Source of the DNA: Lumbricus terrestris
Lineage: Eukaryota > Annelida > Clitellata > Crassiclitellata > Lumbricidae
Assembly (NCBI GenBank): GCA_949752735.1
Contig: OX457041.1
Span: forward strand, 27,055,705-27,119,704
DNA: 64,000 nt
Direction: 5' to 3'
The stretch's first letter is position 1; every line of letters begins with the position of its first letter. Shown here in pieces: positions 23,403-33,949 of the stretch. Position numbers and translations under genes: made by a program. The notes beneath the pieces are model-generated. The model searched no databases and had not been told where the DNA came from. It worked only from the letters and a program-made list of their open reading frames with translations.

Positions 23403-24120
23403 GAAAAGCAGTGAGGTCACTGGGGTTACACCATTAACAAAAAATTCAACAAATGGCAGACATAGAAAGAGTCTGAAATCTTCAGAGCTAACATTGCAAT
23501 AACATAAAAACAGACATCTGAGCTGCCTATCCAATGAAACCTTAAACTATCAAGCATTGACTATGACAAAGTCCTGGTCTTTTGAATATAAAAAACCTTA
23601 AATCACCAAAGGGTTAATGATATTAAGGTGCTATATAAATGCCTTGATACATTTATATAATCACATGCATATGCAGACATACACACATATATGCATACAT
23701 AGATACATAAAAAGACAAGCATGCATGTGTACAAAGAAAAATGTCTTCAAGGTCAAACAGGAAAGACAAGGTCACCAACTGGAAAGAAAAGAAAGAAGAG
23801 AAAAGACAGAACTGAATGATTTGCCATGATGATGATGATGATGATGATGATGTTGATGACGATGATGTTGGGTGTGGTTCAAAGGCAGCTGAGTGGAAGG
23901 AGGCAGATGGCGTCAGTCTACGCTTTCCAAGAATGTCTTTCTAGTTGGTCAAGAAACTCAATATAGAGGAGGTATATTGTCTGTTTGTACAAATGTCTGA
24001 TGGCTGTCTGTCTGTCTGTCTGTGTCGTTTCCACTAACTGTTTTCGCCTGTATGACTCATATGACTTTATGTGATAACACACTGTTAAATCATACAATTT
24101 ATACATGTATGTAACTATGT
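23403..24120. other. Non-coding DNA with GAT microsatellite
   Basis: A (GAT)n run at about 23826-23870, a CTGT run near 24005-24022, and short CATA words at 23660-23710. No gene was found. Confidence 0.45.
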
Positions 24121-24121
24121 A

Positions 24122-25212
24122 TGTGCACTTGTCATAGCATCCCTTTAAGATTTCTACTCAGAAGCTCTCCCGACTACAGAGTGGAGCCGCAAACACTGAA
24201 TCGTATTTTAATGCCGAAGCGCATGAGCAATTGCAAGTAAACTTGCCAAAGGTCCCTACGTGGAAGCTAGAGGTGGATTCGAACCTGCAATCCTTCAGCT
24301 GCAAGGCAAGTAGGCAACGAACATACCCACTACACCAGTGATTCCCAACCTTTTTTGGCTTGCGGCACACTAAGAAAGAATTTTAAAAAATCGCGGCACA
24401 CTTAATAATAATTACCTTTTGATTTATTTGCCACTGTTATTTAATAATATTCTAATTCTAATGTTCTTATTGTCTAATAATACTCTAATGATTCAGTCAG
24501 TCAACAGATCAAATTGAAATGAGGCTCCAGAGACCACAATCATATTCGCCATTTCATCGTGGATTCTAAGAAGTCCCTCCCTCTTTTACACTTGATTTCA
24601 GTTCAACCTGAAAATCCAAATTCACAAAACCACGAAGATGCAAATGGCAAAAGAATTTCGACTGCTCTTGAACTGATCGAAGGATATGATTTCTGAATGG
24701 AAAGCTAAAACTCATTTAAAACTCTTTTCGGAAAATGTTGACTGATTACATTTTTCATTTCGTAAATCAATGAGCTGTTCTTCATCGTCGGTTGTAAGAT
24801 TTCTTGTTTCGCCGAATACGAATGGATTCAATCAAGATAGTCGATTGCAAGCGAAAGGAAGTAATGATGTACTGCTGGTTGCTGATCAAGGCTACCAATG
24901 TATTTAGTATTTCAGGTGCAATTTTCTTTTTTAAACTGAGATTCATTGTCCGTGGGAAAATAATCAAGATTTCCCTTGAAAACTTAACCTGCTATAGCAT
25001 ATGCTATAGCATATATACAGTGTGAGAGATTAAGACCAACTGACAAGTTTTGATGTTGCAGTGATGATTTTTCGGATGTTTTGTTTGGAATCATTATTAA
25101 TTAGTAACATATTAGAATTTTTCCCGCGGCACACTTGCAAAGTTCTCGCGGCACACTAGTGTGCCGCGGCACACAGGTTGGGAATCACTGCACTACACCA
25201 TCGTGCCCCACA
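24122..25212 (-). mobile_element. tRNA-derived SINE split by a hAT insertion
   Basis: The minus-strand SINE body is visible from 24122 to 24335 (tail CTTAAAGGGATGCTATGACA; B-box region GGTTCGAATCCACC). Its tRNA-like head continues at 25191-25212 as TGGGGCACGATGGTGTAGTG on the minus strand. Between them lies an 855-base hAT element flanked by a duplicated CACTACAC taken from the SINE. Confidence 0.8.
24336..25190. mobile_element. hAT-type non-autonomous element, 855 bp
   Basis: Perfect 15-base inverted ends CAGTGATTCCCAACC and GGTTGGGAATCACTG, with an exact 8-base target duplication CACTACAC (24328-24335 and 25191-25198). GCGGCACAC words occur next to both ends (subterminal repeats). These are hallmarks of hAT transposons, close in style to Charlie-type ends. 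The interior contains short open frames but no transposase domain that I can recognise. Confidence 0.9.
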
Positions 25213-25805
25213 ATATAATCATATAACTGTCCATTTCATACCCTGTTGTTCTCTGTCAAGTTCTATGTGTCTTGTGTCCATGTACACACGGTGCATGCAA
25301 ATCTGTCTTTCTACTTGCCTCTCTGTCTGACCATCTTTCTCTAAGCATCTCCCTCTATGCCTACTTGGCTCACTGTCGACCAGCCCAAATATTTCATTGA
25401 TAGGATAATAGAGCTACATGCCAATCTGTATAGGGTTGTATCAGATAACGGCATTTACAGCAGCAGCCAGCCATTCAGTGAAGCAAGCAATTTCGAAGGA
25501 ATCAAGACAAATGAGTGCTGTTAAATGTTAATGGCTCCAATGAAGACCGACCAGAGGGAACAGACGAAGAAGATAAGGAGAAGGAAGAGAAGCAGGAAGA
25601 GAACTAAAGAAGGAGGAGTTAGAAGGAGGAGCAGGAGATGGAAAGATAAGAAGATGAAGAAGAAGAGGAGCAGTTCTTTAATCCAAACCTGAGACAGCTG
25701 TGGCTATGACGTGCTAGCAAATTTCTTACTATCAGCATATGAGGGCAGGTGTTCTCCCACGCCATCTCATTTTCCTACCGAAAGCATATGGTTGCTTATT
25801 TATTT
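25213..25805. other. Non-coding DNA, GA-rich patch
   Basis: A purine-rich run of GAAGAAG/GGAGGAG words spans about 25560-25675. No gene was found. Confidence 0.4.
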
Positions 25806-26029
25806 ATTTCTCCATTTCTATGGCACCCCTTCAAGTCCACTAACTCAGAGGCGCTGTCGACTACGGCGCGAACACTGCAACAAAATTTCACGCCGAAGCG
25901 CCAATGCAATTGCGAGTGAAGGACTTGCTCAAAGTCCCTATGCGGCGGCGTGAAGTGGATTCGAACCTGGAATGGTGAAACCCTCTGGCTTCAAGGCACC
26001 AATGCCAAAACTACACCACCGTGCCCCAC
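25806..26029 (-). mobile_element. tRNA-derived SINE, full length
   Basis: Minus-strand copy. The tail reads CTTGAAGGGGTGCCATAGAA, followed by an AAAT run, and the body includes GCAATTGCATTGGCGCTTCG. The B-box region is GGTTCGAATCCAC and the head ends TGGGGCACGGTGGTGTAGTT. Confidence 0.8.
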
Positions 26030-26214
26030 AATTTATTTGGCGTACTCACCATAGCTGAGTTAACTGAAAGTGCAGCCTGAGCAGAAATTGAGATAAAAAT
26101 ATCTACCCTGGTGGGTATTCCCCCATCCACTCACTTGGTAGCTCATCAGAATACTGTGGACCCCAGATTAACTCACATTTCAAGAAAACATATTACCATG
26201 AATGCGTGCATATA

Positions 26215-26755
26215 TACACTGTAACCGGAGGAAATGGACCTATTTTGCAAATATAAAAACAAATAGCAAATATTGATTCATTTTTAAAATTCGAACACCG
26301 TTTTAATCCTGCCATACAACTTGACAAATTTGCAATTTATGAAAGGTCCTCAGTGAAAAATTACATCGTGATTGGAAAAATAAGTAAAAAAACACTGCAA
26401 AAAAGAGAAAAATGCGGCAAAAATATTTGCAAAAAACAAACATTGCATTGCAAAGAACATTATTAGGATATATCCGGATAATGGTTGGACATTAGGCGGA
26501 CTAAAGTAGCTCCAAAGAAAAATTCACATAATGGGATCGTCAGTGCATTGCGCGGGTAGCGGTAGACTAAGAACTGCACGAAAAAATTCAATTTTGATGT
26601 AAATAACGTCATTATGGCATGACTGGAACCTTTATAGTTTCGCCAGTATTAGATAAATATGCCATGATCAAAAAGTTGTTTGAATTTTAAAAATCTATGA
26701 ATATTTACTATATATTGCCATATTTACAAAATGGCTCCTTTTTCCAGACAGTGTA
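26215..26755. mobile_element. TA-flanked MITE, older relative of the 19859 element
   Basis: The ends CACTGTAACCGGAGGAAATG and, inverted, CACTGTCTGGAAAAAGGAGC are flanked by TA. The arms continue inward with matching phrases (CAAATAT, TAGCAAATATT versus TAGTAAATATT, ATTTTTAAAATTCGAAC versus ATTTTTAAAATTCAAAC). The 537-base interior is non-coding. The phrase TGAAAAATTACATCGTGATT parallels the one inside the 19859 element, so the two probably share ancestry. Confidence 0.7.
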
Positions 26756-27700
26756 AATATATATATATAAATTATATACATATATATATATACTATTTAT
26801 ATATACCTCAATCATAATTTGTTGTATAGCACAATCACTGAACATTGACAGCATACGGAGAGCTCTGCGAAATTCCCGAATACCAGAAAAACAAAATCAA
26901 AGCTGCAACTTAGGAGCTACATAAAATATCACCAGGCACCATGAAAATAGATAAATAAAATTACAGTCTAACACTTTCCCACAAACCGGTTGTATGACAA
27001 GGATGCATCTTAGCAATCATTCACCATACACGTACTCGTTCAACCCTGCACTAGAAGCAGTTACAGTATATATCATTCGGCCGATGTAACACAGAGATTA
27101 AAAGCACACAAATTAAATGAAGAGCTGGTGAATAACCTCCGCAGCAACGTTGGTCGGTCGCCTCAGAATAATGCAAACGGAACAAAACATCACTGTGCCG
27201 AGGACTTTATTACTACGCATAGTGATGACGCACAACCAGTAAAAGATTCAGCACAACGATAAATGCGGAGAAAATAAAAACAATTTCTTTTAAAAAAACT
27301 CAAAGTTCTATCAACATTCAACGAGAAGCTATTGAGCAAGTAGAACATTATTCAAAGATCTATCTTTGATGACTAACAGCCACAGATGGGAGCAGACCAC
27401 GCAGCAACGAAAAAATATACAAAACAGAGCTGTACAATGTGCAATTGTATATATATATACCTTTGGCTCTTGCCCAACGTCATCGGGCGTTTGCTGTGGA
27501 TGGCCCCTCCATTTGGAATTGCCTTCGTCCCACACTATATACGAGCTAAACTAATGAGTAATGACTCGTTTTTCCTTATCAGTCTCTCGTTCTTTAAAAA
27601 CATTTATTTTCCACTAGAGTTTTTCATGCTGAGAGCGTCTATAAATAGTCATTCCTCTTGCAGAATGACTATTCATAAAGAGGAGCTACATAAATTCATA
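26756..27700. other. Non-coding DNA
   Basis: Short TA repeats near 26757-26800 and 27448-27460. The plus-strand open frame across 27386-27898 runs into a transposon and has no domain; I do not regard it as a gene. Confidence 0.4.
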
Positions 27701-27708
27701 GATACGAT

Positions 27709-28826
27709 CAGGGCCGGCCTTAGCCCAAGTGGCGCCCTAGGCAAGGCATACATTTGGCGCCCCAGGCATAGGCATTTTGGGCCCTTAATTTCCCACTCAA
27801 TTGTTCAGCCCACGTTAGAATCTAAGGATGAATTAGGCAGAGCCGGTATACGCTTACAGGGCCGTAGCCAGGATTTTATTTCGAGAGATGTTTATTGACC
27901 TTGAATTTTGAGGTGCGTACACGCTGCGGGCGACTTTTTTGGGCGAAATTTTCTGACGACTTTTGTTAGTCTTCGAATTTTCTGACGTCCAAAAACACTA
28001 TTTTCCGCGATTTTCGACTATTTTCTGCTCAAAATTACATTACACACTGTCATGTGCTAGCAAATTCATTATTATTTCATTTTTACATTACTTCATTTGG
28101 GAGGGGGTGTTCAAACAACCAAAACATCACCCTAGCTATGGCCTTGTAGGCCTATAATAGGCCTACGCTCAACTGAGCAATTCATTATAATTTCTTTATT
28201 AGTGCAGTGAAGGCCGGATAATATTCAATTTTGTGGAGAATGGTATAAGGTAAAAAATATTAAAATACACTCTTGTGGAAATGGCGCCCTCTTTATGGAA
28301 ATGGCGCCCTCTAGAACTTGGCGCCCCATGCAACTGCCTGCTTTGCCTATGCCTTAGGTCGGCCCTGCCTCAGCTACTGTCCTTTCTTCATCATCGTCCT
28401 TACTAGACTATTTTATTTCAATCTGAATAAAGGGCAGGCTGTAATGTTGTAATCTCATCTTCATACTCAGCATTGTCAGCAAGGCCCACTCCCATTTCAT
28501 ACATTTAATTTCTTGCAACATCTTCATTATCGAAATTGAGCGTCGCGCATTTTAACCTGTCTCCTAAAGCAAAGAGTACGGAATGTTGTTAAAAATCTAA
28601 TTTTATTTGTCGATTTAAAATTTATGCAGTCCTTGAAATTGAATTAGGCCAGCCTGAACAGGTGCAAAGAATCCATAATTATTTTAAAATCTTTCCATTA
28701 GCGAAAGTTTTGAGTTTAAAAGAATATAGTGTAAGAAAAAATAAATTCCCCGGTGCCGCGGCGCCCCCCAAAGACTGCGGCGCCCTAGGCAACTGCCTAC
28801 TTTGCCTATAGCTAAGGCCGGCCCTG
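27709..28826. mobile_element. Composite hAT-type element, 1118 bp
   Basis: Inverted ends CAGGGCCGGCCTTAG and CTAAGGCCGGCCCTG, with an exact 8-base target duplication GATACGAT (27701-27708 and 28827-28834). GGCGCCC and CCTAGGCAA words recur near both ends. A second right-end-like sequence, TGCCTTAGGTCGGCCCTG, lies internally at about 28351-28368. A second, different left end, CAGGGCCGTAGCCAGGATTT, occurs at 27857. The structure therefore records at least one nested insertion or internal duplication. No transposase is left. Confidence 0.85.
27857..28146. mobile_element. Possible nested hAT MITE inside the 27709 element
   Basis: The left end CAGGGCCGTAGCCAGGATTT has an approximate inverted partner ending CACCCTAGCTATGGCCTTG at 28146. 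The left end resembles that of the separate 59419 element (CAGTGGCGTAGCCAGGAATT). A near match TACGCTTA / TACGCTCA lies at 27849 and 28163, so the exact right boundary and the target duplication are uncertain. Confidence 0.45.
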
Positions 28827-28919
28827 GATACGATACAATACCTCACAAGCACTGGGGAAAATTAACAGGATAGGGAGCAGCAGAAGCATAACAAATAAAA
28901 CCAAGACATAAGTATATGA

Positions 28920-29170
28920 GACAATGATACTGCGATAGGTTCCTCTGCTAAGACCATACTATATAAGGACCAGAATGCTCGACAATGCAAATCAAGATGA
29001 GCAGAAATGAGTTGGCTGTGGAAAATTGCAGGGAATAATAAGAAATGATGACCTTAGGCAATTAGTTATTAGATTACTCAAATGATTCTACTAAACAAAG
29101 TCACCCAGCGAAAACTCAAATGATTTGGACAAGTGAAAAGAAAATACCAGCTGAGGATTGTTAAAAAATC
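28920..29170 (+). pseudogene. LINE reverse-transcriptase C-terminal relic
   Basis: A broken plus-strand translation includes GIIRNDDLRQLVIRLLK, and in another frame RKLKWFGQVKR. The pattern NEDL...I...R-LKWFGHV-RM is characteristic of the C terminus of many LINE polymerases. A frame change and stops separate the pieces. Confidence 0.45.
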
Positions 29171-29275
29171 ACTCAGAAATATCTCAATCTTGAAATTTTC
29201 ATGAAAAAATCTCAAATGGTTGCGGAGAAATAGCATTTATCCCAGTGGGACATCTTTTATCGAACCACCTGTATA
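29170..29275 (-). repeat. Single arm of a mariner-like MITE
   Basis: On the minus strand this starts TATATACAGGTGGTTCGATA and continues AAAGATGTCCCACTGGGATA. That resembles the TA-flanked long-arm ends at 19859 and 26217 in layout, but no matching partner arm was found. Confidence 0.25.
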
Positions 29276-29618
29276 TATACATAATAATGTATATCTTAAA
29301 TACATATATGCATCCTCATTGGCGCACAGGGACCATCTGTTGCCTATTAAGTCACCCGGAAAATGGGCTTAGTCATAATATACAATACATATTCATTCTT
29401 CTGTCCAATTTATGCATCTGCAGATTAAACTCAAATGTGCACGGTCAACTATATATTATTTGCATGATGCATGAAGGCAAAATCAGGTATTAATGCATCG
29501 GGTAGAGACAGATTAATATTTATAGGTGCTTCCTCGCCAGATGATGCTCCATATTTTCATTAGAGACTGCATAAATTTTGGGCCAAACATTCTGAAGCTT
29601 TTAACCTGGTCTCCTTAA
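29276..29618. other. Non-coding DNA
   Basis: AT-rich sequence without coding or repeat signals that I can name. Confidence 0.4.
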
Positions 29619-29626
29619 GGTAGAGG

Positions 29627-29760
29627 CAGGGCTGAAAGTAAGCCGGGTCTGTCCAGGTCTCAGACCCGACATTAATTTTTTGGCGCTTGAATAAACACTA
29701 TATCTAGCACCCTTTGGGCCGAAGAGACCCGGCAATTTTTTCAAACCACTTTCAGCCCTG
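29627..29760. mobile_element. 134-bp hAT-type MITE
   Basis: Inverted ends CAGGGCTGAAAGT and ACTTTCAGCCCTG, with an exact 8-base duplication GGTAGAGG (29619-29626 and 29761-29768). The interior carries a second inverted word (GCCGGGTCT / AGACCCGGC). It is non-coding. Confidence 0.9.
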
Positions 29761-29768
29761 GGTAGAGG

Positions 29769-30218
29769 CTTATCAAAAATGTTAAATAAGTTCATTCCTG
29801 ACAAGTGATGCATTTCATGGCCAAGATAACATATTTGAATTCCAATAATAGTAACCCAAGCTGTAGCTAAATATAACACTGTCGTATGATCGTATCCACT
29901 TTCACAGAGGAATCAGACTGGTGTCTGAAGCTGTCAGATACTGCCCTTATGAACAGACACTTGTGTATAGTCTGCATAATTGCAACAGATTCCAGTTCCC
30001 AAAAAAGCTGTTGCATAACTGTTGCAGTTGCAAATTAGCAATTTAAAGTAGATTCAGAAAATGCAATGATTGTTGACATAAAGTTATCAGATGCATGACA
30101 CATTGACACAGTATATACTGACACAATAAAGCAGATGGATGCTTGGCTTTGGATGATACTTGCTGAAAGGCATATAGAAGGTAGACAACTCTGAGTCCGG
30201 TCAGTATACATGAATAGG
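29769..30218. other. Non-coding DNA
   Basis: Nothing recognised. An apparent minus-strand frame entering the adjacent minisatellite is not a gene. Confidence 0.4.
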
Positions 30219-30920
30219 CAGCCATCTCTGGAAATGGATAGGTAGATATCTTTGGCAAATGGATAGGTAGATATCTTTGGCAAATAGATAGGTAGCCATC
30301 TCTGGAAATGGATAGGTAGATATCTTTGGCAAATGGATAGGTAGATTATTTTGGCAAATAGATAGGTAGCCATCTCTGGAAATGGATAGGTAGATATCTT
30401 TGGCAAATGGATAGTTAGATATCTTTGGCAAATAGATAAGTAGCCATCTCTGGAAATGGATAGGTAGATATCTTTGGCAAATGGATAGGTAGAATGGTAG
30501 ATATCTTTGGCAAATAGATAGGTAGCCATCTCTGGAAATGGATAGGTAGATATCTTTGGAAAATGGATAGGTAGATATCTTTGGCAAATAGATAGGTAGC
30601 CATCTCTGGAAATGGATAGGTAGATATCTTTGGCAAATGGATAGGTAGATATCTTTGGCAAATAGATAGGTAGCCATCTCTGGAAATGGATAGGTAGATA
30701 TCTTTGGCAAATGGATAGGTAGAATGGTAGATATCTTTGGCAAATAGATAGGTAGCCATCTCTGGAAATGGATAGGTAGATATCTTTGGAAAATGGATAG
30801 GTAGATATCTTTGGCAAATGGATAGGTAGATATCTTTGGCAAATAGATAGGTAGCCATCTCTGGAAATGGATAGGTATATATCTTTGGCAAATGGATAGG
30901 TAGCTATCTCTGGCAAATAT
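30219..30920 (+). repeat. 25-bp minisatellite, about 28 units in higher-order order
   Basis: Alternating related units: ATATCTTTGGCAAATGGATA then GGTAG; the same with AAATAGATA; and CCATCTCTGGAAATGGATAG then GTAG. They follow a recurring order (two or three TTTGGCAAA units, then one CTCTGGAAA unit). The minus strand lacks stops in all three frames over much of the array, giving three overlapping open frames of up to 293 codons. The peptides are permutations of the same 25-residue period, so this is a repeat, not a gene. Confidence 0.9.
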
Positions 30921-31225
30921 CATGCTGCCCAGCACCAACTCAGAATTCCATCTTTCCATGTCAACTAAGCACAGCCCAGTGTTTTACCATCTCCTATTTT
31001 GCTGATAATCAAAACAGTAACTCAGTATGTCAAAAAACTTTAGCACACAACACCAAACTTTTGGGTCAACCCTTGTCCCAGACAATGAACTCTGACCAAA
31101 ACCCTGGGTCAAAATGCTGCATCTTGATTGTAGGGTTGTATAGTACTAATTACTGAGGGAAAACATCTAGATGCTAAGTTGGTGGTATTTGAAAGCTCTG
31201 CCACCTGTGTAATGTGCATAATATC
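30921..31225. other. Non-coding DNA
   Basis: Nothing recognised. Confidence 0.4.
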
Positions 31226-31233
31226 ATCTAGAT

Positions 31234-31571
31234 CAGTGGTTCCCAACCTTTTTTGACTGTAGGGCCATTTTTTCTAAGTTAGCGGACACGAGGGCCACTT
31301 TTTCCTAGTTGTAGGACATTAGGGGGCCACAAAGCTCAAATTTAATTCACTAAAAGCATATGAATTGTTATAAATGAATCAAAATAGAATGTTTTAGGTT
31401 ATTTATAGACGTCAAAATAAAATAATTCGCAATAGAAAATAATTATGTGTTCTATCCTGTCCAAATTGTCAATTTTTCATATACTTTTGTTAATTCTTTG
31501 AGAGACGAGGGCCAATTTTTTTGGCTTGGAGGGTCACTTTTGGCCCGTGGGCCACGGGTTGGGAACCACTG
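31234..31571. mobile_element. hAT-type MITE, 338 bp
   Basis: Perfect 15-base inverted ends CAGTGGTTCCCAACC and GGTTGGGAACCACTG, with an exact palindromic 8-base target duplication ATCTAGAT (31226-31233 and 31572-31579). Subterminal GGGCCA words occur near both ends. It has the same end style as the 24336 element but a different interior, and is non-coding. Confidence 0.9.
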
Positions 31572-31579
31572 ATCTAGAT

Positions 31580-32017
31580 TCTAGAATCAATTATATTTCT
31601 ACACGAAAACTGATCAATCTTGGATTAATTATTAACCCGGACCCAGTTAGTTAGCACAAACCAAATTTGTTTGTCCAGGTATTTAGCCACCATATGCAAT
31701 GTGCATCTGTGGTTCATAAAAAGGAGAGTGCACATGTGTTTATGTGTTTAGTTATAGCCAGCTGCAAACATATAAGAGGTTCATTCTGATGTGTAGATGA
31801 TCAGCTGGATTTGACATAAACAGTGGACCACCCCACATGTGCACACAGGTCAACCCTTGAGACAAAGTCAATATTGTCCTGCTCATGATTTCATTGTGCA
31901 AATTCCTTAGTAGGCCTATGAAAGTTTTCCTTCATGAAAAACTATAACAGCATGGAAAAACAACAATCAAAATTTGAAAAGAATATTAAGTCAGGGTATT
32001 TCAATTTCTTTTTTAAA
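31580..32017. other. Non-coding DNA
   Basis: Nothing recognised. Confidence 0.4.
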
Positions 32018-32228
32018 ATTTCCCCATTTCTATAGCACCCCTTCAAGCTCTCCACTCAGGCGCTCCTGACTACAGCGCGCACACTGCATTGGAATTTCAT
32101 GCCGAAACGCACAAGGAATTGCAAGTGAAGGACTTGCTCAAGGTCTCTACACGGCGGCTTGAGGGTGGATTCGAACCTAGAACTCCCCGCTCCAAGGCGA
32201 ACACTACCACTACACTACCGTGCCCCAC
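32018..32228 (-). mobile_element. tRNA-derived SINE, full length
   Basis: Minus-strand copy with tail AGCTTGAAGGGGTGCTATAG, body including GCAAGTCCTTCACTTGCAAT, B-box region GGTTCGAATCCACC, and head ending TGGGGCACGGTAGTGTAGTG. Confidence 0.8.
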
Positions 32229-32539
32229 TTGTACATATCTTGTAGATAATGCAGCAAATTATAGTGTTGTAGCTCACAATGCTGCAGTAATATCATTCAA
32301 CAATTTATTACTTTGTGTACTAAATGAAAAAGCAAACAAATGAATCTGATGTACGTACACAACCTTTTTATAATTTCAGAAATTAAATTTTTTTACATGG
32401 TAAACTGCATTACATTTATTCTTTAAAAACATGATCCTATATTCTGGACAACACTTAGGGCAGGCAAGTAAAATGATCAACTACTCCTTCAACCGCATCG
32501 CAGCACAGCATAAAAATAATTACTAATAATACAAACAAT
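32229..32539. other. Non-coding DNA
   Basis: Nothing recognised. Confidence 0.4.
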
Positions 32540-32640
32540 TTAAATCCTAACTGTGCCCATCTGTGCTGTATAAGATGCATCTTAATCATGCCTATCTGTG
32601 CTGCATAAGTCGTATCCTAATCATGCCCATCTGACAGTTT
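32540..32640 (-). repeat. Inverted outlier of the 34-bp minisatellite at 33.95-34.7 kb
   Basis: About three units read TGCCCATCTGTGCTGTATAA, GATGCATCTTAATCATGCC and variants. The reverse complement matches the GGCATGATTAGGATCCAACT, TATGCAGCACAGAT unit of the larger array 1.4 kb to the right, in opposite orientation. Confidence 0.75.
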
Positions 32641-33949
32641 TCAATAATTGTGCCAATTTCTGGCAAGATCAGAACTGGTTATACCAGAAGCTGAGTTGAT
32701 CTGACAGGGATTAGCTCTGTGTAAATGACAGCTGACAGATTAAAAGGCATCATTCATCGCTGTAGATTGTTGTGACCCTATTTGCACTTCAGCCTTAAAC
32801 TTCGGATACTTTGACCTCGGAATCATGCCACGAAGAAATCTCTTAATGGTATATAAACAAGTTTATTTATCTGAAGCACAAGTTTGCTACAAGTTTGCAT
32901 ATTATAAAAGTAAGAGATCTTAGTTGTGCAGATGAATGCACCCCACGGACCAAAGTAACATGCAGCAAAACCCAAGAGAGAGAGAGAGAGAGACAAGTGA
33001 TTTCATGGTGGTTTTACATGTAAATCACCATGTTACTGGGTATAACCTTTCCCTATTTGCTATCATAATTTATGATGCTTCTGCTAATCCTGATAGTCTG
33101 TTATTCAAAGTGTGCATGTGTCAGTATTATAGATCTATGGATATATGTGTGCTTGAATCTGCGCAATTCTGCATGTAAGTCTGCACACAAATAGCTATGT
33201 AAGTGGCCTTAAGCATAACACATAGATTCAAAAGCACCATAATATATCCACAGCCACCTCTTTGTTCCAGACGCACCTGCCCCCACGTCTACAATCAGAT
33301 CCGCCTTCGTCCCATAACCAGTCAGACCCCATCAGCTTCTTTCTAGGCACAGGATACGATGTATGTATGTATGCTCTCTATCTGTTGCTGGTCTTCACCT
33401 ATCTCACTCTCTCTCTTACTTTCTCTCACTCTGCCCTACTTTCCATCCCTCAATCTATGTCTCAAGTCTCACTCTGTATGTCTGTTTATCTGCCTACACC
33501 AAATTCTGTTTGCAAGCCCTCTTTGTCAGTTTATCTCACTCTTTATCTGTTGTTTTCTGCCTCTTTCTAGTCCGCTAGCTGTCCATCTGCACTGCTCCCT
33601 CCCTCTATCGTTCCCCCTCTCTATCACTCTCTGCCTATCTCTGCATGCCAGTCCCACTGAGGCCTTTTGTGCTGAGATTCTTAGCCTGCATATCCCAGCA
33701 GATGGCCAGAGAGAGAGAAAGAGACAGACAGACAGACAGACAGAGAGAGAGACAGACAGACAGAGAGATCAGCCCAACGGCTGGAAAGGCTGAGGAAAAG
33801 AAAATAATGGCCATCCAGCCGCTGCAATCCAATCTGCAATCCAATCTGGGAGGAGAGAGATCGCCTTGCGACTTGCAGCGGAAATATACCAAGACCAAAG
33901 GTGGTGATGACGTAGCAGCAGTTAATGCAGCACAGAAGGGCAAGGGCGT
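32641..33949. other. Non-coding DNA with CT/GACA simple repeats
   Basis: A GA run at about 32978-32992, a CT-rich stretch at 33395-33640, and an AGACAGAC run at 33700-33765. Open frames of 100-140 codons here are serine/leucine- or arginine-rich translations of these simple repeats and have no domain. Confidence 0.5.

Noticed and set aside
27386..27898. 170-codon plus-strand frame
   Set aside because: It runs across ordinary sequence into the hAT element at 27709 and shows no domain.
30035..30959. Overlapping minus-strand open frames of 158-293 codons
   Set aside because: They are translations of the 25-base minisatellite in all three frames; no start context, domain or codon bias.
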